A DNA stretch of 7,531 nt from Campylobacteraceae bacterium. Its GTDB lineage: Bacteria; Campylobacterota; Campylobacteria; Campylobacterales; Sulfurovaceae. The stretch covers positions 1-7,531 of the forward strand of contig JALWZK010000081.1 in the NCBI GenBank assembly GCA_027002665.1, given 5' to 3'. The position numbers were made by a program, and so were the translations under genes. The first letter of the stretch is position 1. Every line of letters starts with the position of its first letter. This document shows, piece by piece, positions 1-7,233 of the stretch. Under the pieces are notes generated by a model. That model made no database searches. It was not told the DNA's origin and was given only the letters and a program-made list of their open reading frames with translations.

Positions 1-366
1 ATCTTTATCCAGAAGATACTTGGAGAGTTGCCTATTATATTCACTATCCATATCCATAGGTTCATCAAGTTTCTCTATCTCTATGGCATAATCTATATCA
101 CTCTGTAAGAGTGGTCTCTCTTCTCTATCTTCTGCAGTATGTTGGACACCCATAACTTTTGTCTTTTGAAGTGAACTCTTACTATCCTTTCCAAAAAAGT
201 TATATCCCAAAAATGCTACTCCACCAAGAAAAATTATAGCTATAACTGAATTTAATATTAAAAATATTTTATTATTTATTTTTTTATCATCTGTATTGTT
301 AATTACTGCATCTTTGACAGCATCTATGTAATATGAATCAATTTCTTCATTTCTATTTTTAAACAT
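1..366 (-). CDS. Single-pass membrane protein of unknown function, C-terminus cut by window edge
   Basis: I do not recognise this protein. Reading leftward from the ATG at 366, 122 codons stay open to base 1, so the C-terminus is missing. The first ~33 residues are hydrophilic and rich in Asn, Asp and Lys. Residues ~34-57 form one hydrophobic segment with a central Gly-Gly, and the rest is polar and acidic (Glu, Asp, Lys). This suggests a bitopic inner-membrane protein with a short cytoplasmic N-terminus and the main domain outside the membrane; that topology is inference. The start is supported by an AGGAGA Shine-Dalgarno (minus strand, 375-380) eight bases before the ATG and by an extended -10 promoter at 394-402. 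It is divergent from fabD and so is not part of that operon. Base and codon use resemble the other native genes. Confidence 0.75.
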   Translation of the reverse strand, partial: MFKNRNEEIDSYYIDAVKDAVINNTDDKKINNKIFLILNSVIAIIFLGGVAFLGYNFFGKDSKSSLQKTKVMGVQHTAEDREERPLLQSDIDYAIEIEKLDEPMDMDSEYNRQLSKYLLDKD

Positions 367-393
367 CTCTATAATCTCCTATATATTTATCTA

Positions 394-402
394 ATTATAC
401 CA
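394..402 (-). promoter_or_regulatory. Extended -10 promoter for the leftward membrane-protein gene
   Basis: On the minus strand the sequence reads TGG-TATAAT, a perfect TGn extended -10, directly preceded by a run of seven T. No -35 hexamer is needed or seen, which fits the sigma70 promoters known from Campylobacter and Helicobacter. Transcription would begin near 387, about 20 bases before the start codon, leaving room for the AGGAGA ribosome site. Confidence 0.6.
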
Positions 403-443
403 AAAAAATTAGCAATAATAGTGAAATTTTAAAAAAAAATTAA

Positions 444-462
444 AATTTAAATCAATTTAAAT
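444..462. repeat. Tandem AATTTAAAT direct repeat in divergent promoter region
   Basis: Two exact copies of AATTTAAAT (444-452 and 454-462) are separated by a single C, giving a 10-base period, one helical turn. They sit between the leftward and rightward promoters in a stretch made almost entirely of A and T. They could be an intrinsically curved or UP-like element, or chance in AT-rich DNA. Confidence 0.35.
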
Positions 463-489
463 TCATTAAAAATTAATTTCATCTTAATC

Positions 490-534
490 TATAATCACTC
501 TATTAACAGAAAATAATGGTTATTTTGTTAAAAT
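490..534 (+). promoter_or_regulatory. Candidate -10 elements for the fabD operon
   Basis: Two -10-like elements precede fabD. One is a perfect TATAAT at 490-495 with no TG extension. The other is TGT-TAAAAT at 526-534, an extended -10 with a less perfect hexamer, which would start transcription near 541 and leave a leader of about 20 bases. Neither has a clear -35. The sequence alone does not decide which is used, and both may be. Confidence 0.4.
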
Positions 535-561
535 GTCAAAATTTTAAATCAAAGGTTTAAT

Positions 562-1506
562 ATGTCTATTAAGTGTGCATTTTTATTTGCAGGTCAAGGC
601 TCACAGGGTGTGGGCATGGGAAAGGACTTTTTTGATAACAGTTCTACTGTTAGAGAGATATTCAATAGTGCAGAAGAGAGAACAGGAATAGATTTTAAAG
701 AGCTTCTATTTAAGGAGAATGATAAATTATCTCAAACAGAGTTTACACAACCGGCAATTCTATTAGTTGGAGCTACTGCTCATAAATTATTTAAAGATAA
801 AACAGATATAGAACCAACTCTCACTATGGGACACTCTCTGGGCGAATTTACCGCTCTTGTAGCATCTAACGCATTAGATATTATAGATGCCGTAGAGCTT
901 GTAAACCTCAGAGGCAGACTTATGGCTGACGCTTGTAAAAATCAAGATGTAGGAATGTTGGTATCTCTCGGATTGAGTGATGAGGTTGTGGAAGATATAT
1001 GTCGTAAAGAGAGAGAGAGGGGAAAAAGCGTCTGGGCAGTCAATTACAATGCGGATGGACAGATAGTTATTGCAGGTGTAAAGCGGGATTTAGAGGAGCT
1101 TATCCCTATATTAAAAGAGGCAAAAGCAAGAAGAACAATGTTATTAAATATGTCTGTAGCGTCTCACTGCCCTCTATTAAATAGTGCTGTAGAGCCTTTA
1201 ACTCGAAAGTTAGAGGAGTTTATTAGAGATGAGTTTACTGCTCCAGTTGTCTCCAATGTAACTGCTCAAAAATATAGTAGTAAGAAAGAGGCTTTGGAGT
1301 TGCTTCCAAAACAGTTGGTAGAGCCGGTAAAATATAAGCAGTCAATCGCAAATATAGATAGTGAAGTGGATTGTTATATTGAGTTTGGACATGGAAATGT
1401 TCTAAAGGGGTTAAATAGAAGAGCTACAAAAAAGCCACACTTTAATATTAGTGATATGGCATCATTGGAGGCTACAATTAAAGCTATTCAAGAGTTAGAA
1501 AAATGA
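562..1506 (+). CDS. fabD: Malonyl-CoA:ACP transacylase
   Basis: FabD moves the malonyl group from malonyl-CoA to acyl carrier protein in the cytosol, supplying the extender unit for type II fatty-acid synthesis. At 314 residues it has the usual full length (about 310). Visible motifs are the N-terminal GQGSQ (residues 11-15), the nucleophile elbow GHSLGE with Ser92, Arg117, which should contact the malonyl carboxylate, and His202 in SVASHCP as the catalytic histidine. These positions match E. coli FabD almost exactly, from memory. The C-terminal EFGHGNVLKGL replaces the more common GPG turn with GHG, which I regard as a tolerated variant. The start is supported by AAAGG at 551-555. It is first in an operon and its TGA overlaps the mtnN start as ATGA. 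No catalytic residue is missing. Confidence 0.96.
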   Translation: MSIKCAFLFAGQGSQGVGMGKDFFDNSSTVREIFNSAEERTGIDFKELLFKENDKLSQTEFTQPAILLVGATAHKLFKDKTDIEPTLTMGHSLGEFTALVASNALDIIDAVELVNLRGRLMADACKNQDVGMLVSLGLSDEVVEDICRKERERGKSVWAVNYNADGQIVIAGVKRDLEELIPILKEAKARRTMLLNMSVASHCPLLNSAVEPLTRKLEEFIRDEFTAPVVSNVTAQKYSSKKEALELLPKQLVEPVKYKQSIANIDSEVDCYIEFGHGNVLKGLNRRATKKPHFNISDMASLEATIKAIQELEK

Positions 1507-2198
1507 AAAGTAAAATAGCAATTATGGGTGCAATGGCTGAAGAGATAGAGCCTCTATTGGAGAAGGTAGAGAATATTAAAAAAAATAGGTATGCAAAAAA
1601 TATATACTATGAGGCTACATATAGAGGAAAAGATATAGTAATTGCCTACTCTAAAATTGGAAAGGTCTTTGCATCTTTAACAGCTACAATTTTAATTGAA
1701 AAGTTTGGTTGTGATAAGTTACTATTTTCAGGTGTGGCAGGGGCTATTAATCCAGAATTAAAAATTGGAGATTTAATAATTGCTTCTCACTTATGCCAAC
1801 ATGATTTAGATATTACAGCATTTGGACACCCTCTTGGATATGTTCCAGAGGGAGAGGTCTGTATTCCAACGGATAGAAGATTGAGGGAGATAGCAAAAGA
1901 GATAGCAGAGAGGAGAGGAGTAGAGTTAAGAGAGGGGATTATTGCCACAGGTGACCAGTTTATATCCAATAGAGATAGAAAAGCATTCATCTCATCTACT
2001 TTTAATGCCGATGCCTTAGAGATGGAGGGTGGAAGTGTAGCTGTTATCTGTGATGCCTTAGAAGTTCCATTCTTTATACTTAGGGCAATTAGTGACTCTG
2101 CTGATGGGAGTGCAGATATAGACTTTGATAAATTTTTAGAGAGTTCAGCAAAAATATCGGCAGATTTTATCTTAGATATGGTTGAAAATATTGAATAA
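1503..2198 (+). CDS. mtnN: 5'-methylthioadenosine/S-adenosylhomocysteine (and probably aminodeoxyfutalosine) nucleosidase
   Basis: This enzyme hydrolyses the N-glycosidic bond of methylthioadenosine and S-adenosylhomocysteine, releasing adenine; the SAH product feeds the Pfs/LuxS route. In Campylobacter and Helicobacter the same protein family also cleaves 6-amino-6-deoxyfutalosine in menaquinone synthesis, and that extra role is inferred here from lineage. The 231-residue length is normal. Seen in the sequence are the N-terminal MGAMAEEIE with Glu13, FSGVAG (75-80), Phe153 in GDQFIS, the ribose-binding EMEG with Met174 and Glu175, and catalytic Asp198 in RAISDSAD. This numbering agrees with what I recall for the H. 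pylori enzyme. Its start codon overlaps the fabD stop (ATGA), and the upstream Shine-Dalgarno is weak, so translational coupling is likely. The family is certain; substrate breadth is not. Confidence 0.94.
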   Translation: MKSKIAIMGAMAEEIEPLLEKVENIKKNRYAKNIYYEATYRGKDIVIAYSKIGKVFASLTATILIEKFGCDKLLFSGVAGAINPELKIGDLIIASHLCQHDLDITAFGHPLGYVPEGEVCIPTDRRLREIAKEIAERRGVELREGIIATGDQFISNRDRKAFISSTFNADALEMEGGSVAVICDALEVPFFILRAISDSADGSADIDFDKFLESSAKISADFILDMVENIE

Positions 2199-2967
2199 GA
2201 TAACTATTAGCAAAAAACTTCTGCAAGTTGTTGGAAAGACAAATGTAGAGTTTAAGCTGATTGGAGAGGGGGATAGAGTCTTAGTGGGGTTGAGTGGGGG
2301 AAAAGACTCTCTCTCTCTAATCCATATATTAAAACATATACAGAGACATGCCCCATTCAGTTTTGAGTTTGAAGCATGCACCATAAAATATGGTATGCCA
2401 AATGAAAATTATGAGTATTTGAGCAGACACTGTAGAGAGCATAATATAAAACATACTATATATGAGACCAATATATTTGAAATATCCCAAGATACAATTA
2501 GGAAAAACTCATCTTTCTGTTCATATTTTTCAAGAATGAGAAGGGGTGCATTATATAGTTATGCAGAAAAGCATAACTTTAATAAGGTAGCATTGGGACA
2601 CCACTTTGACGATAGCGTAGAGAGCTTCTTTATGAATATGTTTTATAATGGAACAATTAGAGCCTTAGCACCAATATATAAAACAGAGAAGGGATTTCAC
2701 CTCATTCGACCCCTTATTCAGGTGAGAGAGAGACAACTGATAGGATTTGTAAAAGATAATAAATTGGAGACCATAGGAGATGAGGCGTGTCCTGCCATGT
2801 TAAAGGAGGTTAAAATGCCTTACGCAAGAGCAAAGATGAAAATATGGTTAGAGAATTTGGAGAGAGAAAATAGAAATATATTTAAAATGATACAGGCATC
2901 TTTCAAACATATTCACGACGACACCCTGCTTGACCATACAAGATGGAATAGAGATGATATTAAATAA
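2182..2967 (+). CDS. ttcA: TtcA-like PP-loop tRNA-thiolation protein with an atypical Fe-S cysteine set
   Basis: It belongs to the TtcA/TilS group of PP-loop ATPases that adenylate a tRNA base; TtcA then adds sulfur to make 2-thiocytidine at position 32. The PP-loop SGGKDS is at residues 38-43. Further TtcA signatures are SRMRRGALY (117-125), ALGHHFDDS (137-145), MNMFYNG (151-157) and RPL at 176-178. Canonical TtcA binds a [4Fe-4S] cluster through a CxxC pair plus a later Cys. Here the pair reads C113-S-Y-F116, so the second Cys is lost, while C203 aligns with the distal ligand. An extra Cys occurs at 66. There is no usable ATG near the N-terminus: the start must be TTG at 2182 (overlapping mtnN by 17 bases) or TTG at 2191. 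As I recall, C. jejuni keeps the same fabD-pfs-PP-loop order. Family confident, exact base modified uncertain. Confidence 0.8.
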   Translation: MKILNKITISKKLLQVVGKTNVEFKLIGEGDRVLVGLSGGKDSLSLIHILKHIQRHAPFSFEFEACTIKYGMPNENYEYLSRHCREHNIKHTIYETNIFEISQDTIRKNSSFCSYFSRMRRGALYSYAEKHNFNKVALGHHFDDSVESFFMNMFYNGTIRALAPIYKTEKGFHLIRPLIQVRERQLIGFVKDNKLETIGDEACPAMLKEVKMPYARAKMKIWLENLERENRNIFKMIQASFKHIHDDTLLDHTRWNRDDIK

Positions 2968-2972
2968 GCCAC

Positions 2973-2991
2973 ATCTTATAATATATAAGAT
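2973..2991. repeat. Perfect AT-rich inverted repeat overlapping the thiC promoter
   Basis: ATCTTATA (2973-2980), a three-base ATA spacer and TATAAGAT (2984-2991) form a perfect 8-base-pair inverted repeat five bases after the ttcA stop. It has only one G-C pair per arm and no proper T-run, so it is a poor intrinsic terminator. It overlaps a TATAAT box and could be a palindromic operator or a by-product of the promoter sequence. Confidence 0.45.
2977..2982 (+). promoter_or_regulatory. Candidate -10 box of the thi operon
   Basis: A perfect TATAAT lies 28 bases before the first base of the TPP aptamer, so transcription would begin near 2989 and the transcript would carry the whole riboswitch. 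There is no TGn extension and no recognisable -35. The box also overlaps the inverted repeat at 2973-2991. Confidence 0.4.
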
Positions 2992-3004
2992 ATAAATTTA
3001 ATTC

Positions 3005-3080
3005 ATCTCTCGGAGTGCCATATTGGCTGAGATAGCATTTTGCTAATTCCGTAGAACTTGAACTAGATAATTCTAGCGTA

Positions 3081-3090
<10 letters not shown>
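3005..3090 (+). promoter_or_regulatory. TPP riboswitch aptamer (THI element) upstream of thiC
   Basis: The conserved THI-box blocks are present in order: CGGAGTGCC, GGCTGAGAT, a GAACTTGA block corresponding to the usual ACCTGA, and GCGTAAGGAA. The pairings can be drawn. P1 is ATCTCT (3005-3010) with AGAGAT (3085-3090). P2 is GGAGT (3012-3016) with ATTCC (3046-3050), including one G-U. P3 is GCC with GGC around ATATT. The optional P3a is TAGC (3033-3036) with GCTA (3042-3045). P4 is CTT (3057-3059) with AAG (3080-3082). P5 is CTAG (3063-3066) with CTAG (3073-3076) around ATAATT. The downstream thiamine genes confirm the ligand. TPP binding would stabilise P1 and repress the operon. Confidence 0.95.
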
Positions 3091-5017
<1,927 letters not shown>

Positions 5018-5020
5018 GAG

Positions 5021-6118
5021 ATGAATATCGCAATTGTCGGAAGTGGCTTAGTTGGTAGAGTTATAGCCCTCAATCTCTTAAAAGATGGAGGGCATAATAT
5101 AACCCTATTTGATAAAGATACAAAAGAGGGGGTAACCTCGGCAGGTTTTACGGCAGCGGGAATGTTAGCCCCTTTTGCAGAGTTGGAGACTGCTGAATCT
5201 ATTATATTTGAGTATGGAAAACGCTCAATAGAGCTTTGGCAACCCCTTTTACGAGAGATTGGACTATTTAATGGATTTCAAAAGAGAGGAACTATTATTA
5301 CAGCCCATACACAAGATGTTCCAGAGCTTAAACACTTTATCAATATCTTAAAAAGAAAAGTTCCAGAGGCGAATGAGATAGAGTTTATGGACTCCTCCAA
5401 GTTGGAAGAGATAGAGCCTGAATTGGCAATTCACAATAACTCCTTCTATATAGAGAAGGAGGGGCAAGTCGATTCTCAAAGATTTATAGCGTTCTCAACC
5501 ACATATCTTGACTCAATTCCAAATATAGTATGGAGAGAGAATACAACTGTTCAAAAGATAGAGCAGAATAGAGTCTTTATAGGTGATGAGGTAGAGGAGT
5601 TTGATTGGGTATTTGATAGTAGAGGTTTGGGAGCAAAAGAGTATTTTAAGGATTTAAGAGGTGTGAGGGGTGAAGTTATATGGGTAGAGACAAAAGATAT
5701 AAATATCTCTCGTCCAACTCGACTTATGCATCCTCGATATAAAATCTATATTGTTCCAAGAGAGAATGGGTGTGAGGGGATTGAGTTGGAGTATTGTAAA
5801 GATTGTAAGATAGCTCAAACGGCTGGAGCTAAAAGATATATTGTGGGAGCCAGTGAGATAGAGAGTGAAGATATGAGTGATATATCTGTCCGCTCTACCC
5901 TTGAACTATTATCGGCTCTCTTTACAGTCCACCCAAATTTTGGAGAGGCGAGAGTTGTAAATACAGAGACAAACTGTCGCCCCGCCTTTAGAGACAATTT
6001 GCCACGAATAGAGAACTCCAGAGGATTGACAAGAATTAATGGACTATATAGACACGGTTATCTATTAGCTCCAGCAGTTGTAGAGAAAGCATTAAATGAG
6101 GGGATTAGAAGAGCATGA
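5021..6118 (+). CDS. thiO: FAD-dependent glycine oxidase ThiO with a Cys-bearing insert
   Basis: ThiO oxidises glycine to iminoacetate (dehydroglycine), the precursor used by ThiG, with O2 as electron acceptor and H2O2 as by-product. The 365-residue protein has an N-terminal FAD-binding GSGLVG (7-12) in a beta-alpha-beta fold. It also has AAGMLAP (45-51), a marker of this DadA-like group, RGEVIWVE (216-223), TETNCRP with Arg320, and a C-terminal YRHGYLLAP (343-351) with Arg344; both arginines sit where glycine-oxidase substrate contacts lie. Between IVPRENG and KRYIVGA is an apparent insert of about 20 residues (251-270) with Cys251, Cys259 and Cys262, where relatives usually have a short hairpin. 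The ATG starts 3 bases after the thiC stop, with AGAGG (5008-5012) inside the thiC end. Operon position excludes a general D-amino-acid dehydrogenase role as the best call. Confidence 0.9.
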   Translation: MNIAIVGSGLVGRVIALNLLKDGGHNITLFDKDTKEGVTSAGFTAAGMLAPFAELETAESIIFEYGKRSIELWQPLLREIGLFNGFQKRGTIITAHTQDVPELKHFINILKRKVPEANEIEFMDSSKLEEIEPELAIHNNSFYIEKEGQVDSQRFIAFSTTYLDSIPNIVWRENTTVQKIEQNRVFIGDEVEEFDWVFDSRGLGAKEYFKDLRGVRGEVIWVETKDINISRPTRLMHPRYKIYIVPRENGCEGIELEYCKDCKIAQTAGAKRYIVGASEIESEDMSDISVRSTLELLSALFTVHPNFGEARVVNTETNCRPAFRDNLPRIENSRGLTRINGLYRHGYLLAPAVVEKALNEGIRRA

Positions 6119-6315
6119 GAGTATCAGTAAATGGAGAGATAAGAGAGTTCAAAGCAGAGACTCTAACCATAGATAAGATTTTAGAGATATTGGGTTATAA
6201 AACAGGTATAGCAGTTGCTCTAAATGAGACATTTATTGTAAAGACAAAATATAGAGATACTATAGTCAAAGATGGTGATAGATTAGATATTCTCTCACCA
6301 ATACAAGGGGGATAA
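6115..6315 (+). CDS. thiS: Sulfur carrier protein ThiS
   Basis: ThiS is a small ubiquitin-like protein. Its C-terminal glycine is adenylated by ThiF and then converted to a thiocarboxylate that donates sulfur to ThiG. The 66-residue length is typical. It begins with the beta strand MRVSVNGE, has the family's central VALNE (residues 34-38), and ends in [14 protein letters not shown], with the required C-terminal Gly-Gly exposed at the very end. Its ATG overlaps the thiO stop (ATGA), and GAGGGG at 6098-6103 can serve as ribosome site. No thiF lies in the window, so its activating enzyme must be elsewhere, or a MoeB-like enzyme must serve. The call is secure because of the tail, the size and the position directly before thiG. 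Confidence 0.95.
   Translation: MRVSVNGEIREFKAETLTIDKILEILGYKTGIAVALNETFIVKTKYRDTIVKDGDRLDILSPIQGG
6306..6312 (+). promoter_or_regulatory. Ribosome binding site of thiG within the thiS Gly-Gly codons
   Basis: AGGGGGA lies four bases before the thiG ATG and consists mostly of the two glycine codons GGG and GGA that end ThiS. The same bases therefore encode the essential sulfur-carrying tail and recruit ribosomes to thiG, which ties translation of the two partners together. Confidence 0.6.
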
Positions 6316-6316
6316 T

Positions 6317-7105
6317 ATGAAAAAGTGGCAAATAGAGGGGAGAGAGTTCAATAGTCGTCTAATGATAGGCTCTGCACTATATCCATCACCAGAGATTATG
6401 GCACAATCTATTAAAGCGTCGGGTTCAGAGATAGTTACTGTTGCACTTAGACGACAGTCGGCATTATCTCTCAAAGATGGTAATAGCTTTTGGGATATTA
6501 TTCGAGAGTTAAGTGTAACGGTTTTGCCAAATACAGCAGGGTGTCACACAGCAAAAGAGGCAGTTACTACTGCCATGATGGCAAGAGAGATATTTGAGGT
6601 TGATTGGATAAAATTGGAGGTTATTGGAAACCAATATAATCTTCAGCCAGACCCATTTGAGTTGGTTAAGGCTACAAAAACTCTAATAGATGAGGGGTTT
6701 AGAGTTCTACCATATATGACAGATGATTTAGTCTTAGCTCAAAAATTGGCAGACCTCGGTTGCACTACTCTAATGCCGTGGGGTTCTCCAATAGGGAGTG
6801 GGAGAGGACTTATGAACCCATACAGTCTTAAAAGTATTAGAAAACAGTTTCCAGATTTAAATCTAATAGTTGATGCAGGGATTGGAAAGCCATCAGATGC
6901 TATTGAGGCTATGGAGCTTGGATTTGATGGAGTTCTACTCAATTCAGCAGTAGCATTGGCACAGGACCCTATAAAAATGGCAGAGGCCTTTAAACATGCC
7001 ATTATTGCAGGAAGATTGGGATTTGAAGCTGGAGCTATGGAGAAGAGAGATATGGCATCTCCTTCAACACCTACGGTTGGAACTCCATTTTGGCATCAGT
7101 TTTAG
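6317..7105 (+). CDS. thiG: Thiazole synthase ThiG
   Basis: ThiG condenses 1-deoxyxylulose 5-phosphate, dehydroglycine from ThiO and sulfur from ThiS thiocarboxylate into the thiazole phosphate half of thiamine. The 262-residue TIM barrel has the normal length. Seen are [12 protein letters not shown] (13-24), TVALRR (41-46), [13 protein letters not shown] (70-82), and WIKLEVIGN (97-105), where Lys99 should form the Schiff base with the sugar. These are followed by [23 protein letters not shown] and GVLLNSAVA, the phosphate-binding end of the barrel. The common GCRT motif reads GCHT here, a minor substitution. It starts one base after the thiS stop and is the last gene before a terminator-like hairpin. 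All the catalytic elements I can check are present. Confidence 0.97.
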   Translation: MKKWQIEGREFNSRLMIGSALYPSPEIMAQSIKASGSEIVTVALRRQSALSLKDGNSFWDIIRELSVTVLPNTAGCHTAKEAVTTAMMAREIFEVDWIKLEVIGNQYNLQPDPFELVKATKTLIDEGFRVLPYMTDDLVLAQKLADLGCTTLMPWGSPIGSGRGLMNPYSLKSIRKQFPDLNLIVDAGIGKPSDAIEAMELGFDGVLLNSAVALAQDPIKMAEAFKHAIIAGRLGFEAGAMEKRDMASPSTPTVGTPFWHQF

Positions 7106-7112
7106 ATATGTT

Positions 7113-7166
7113 GCCTTAAAAAATAGTAGGACATTTATTGTGTCTTGCTATTTTTATATTTAAGGC
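7113..7166. terminator. Long hairpin ending the thi operon, probably bidirectional terminator
   Basis: Eight bases after the thiG stop, AATAGTAGGACA (7122-7133) pairs with TGTCTTGCTATT (7141-7152) through two G-U pairs around a 7-base loop, followed by TTTAT. Outside this core, GCCTTAAA (7113-7120) pairs perfectly with TTTAAGGC (7159-7166). An A-run precedes the core and a T-run follows it, so it could stop transcription from either side. The stem is AT-rich, as expected for this genome. Confidence 0.65.
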
Positions 7167-7175
7167 TAATAGGTA

Positions 7176-7208
7176 TATAATCTCTTATAATAAATAGTTG
7201 TGTATTAT
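7176..7208 (+). promoter_or_regulatory. Cluster of -10-like boxes before the methyltransferase gene
   Basis: TATAAT occurs at 7176-7181 and again at 7186-7191, and TATTAT at 7203-7208, all between the thi terminator and the next start codon. No -35 is evident. One or more probably drive the methyltransferase gene separately from the thi operon, but in such AT-rich DNA each single box is weak evidence. Confidence 0.35.
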
Positions 7209-7233
7209 AGCAAAACCAAACATTAAGGATAAA

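Noticed and set aside
423..480. Replication-origin-like AT-rich unwinding element
   Set aside because: I see no cluster of DnaA boxes and no dnaA or other origin genes nearby; promoter DNA in an AT-rich genome explains it.
1787..1990. Minus-strand open frame of 67 codons inside mtnN
   Set aside because: It is antisense to a clearly conserved enzyme, has no family resemblance and no ribosome site, and is explained by the purine-rich sense strand.
2172..2384. Minus-strand open frame across the mtnN/ttcA junction
   Set aside because: It overlaps two confident genes and encodes a low-complexity Ser/Leu-rich product typical of antisense reading.
2968..3004. Intrinsic terminator after ttcA formed by the 2973-2991 inverted repeat
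   Set aside because: The arms hold only one G-C pair each and no T-run follows, so termination is unlikely; readthrough into the riboswitch remains possible.
5815..5997. Minus-strand open frame inside thiO
   Set aside because: It is a short antisense shadow with no supporting signal.
6739..7002. Minus-strand open frame of 87 codons inside thiG
   Set aside because: It is antisense to the ThiG phosphate-binding half, with no independent evidence of coding.
7113..7166. Insertion-sequence end or attachment site at the methyltransferase boundary
   Set aside because: The inverted arms fit an operon-end hairpin, no target duplication or integrase is visible, and no tRNA gene is present.
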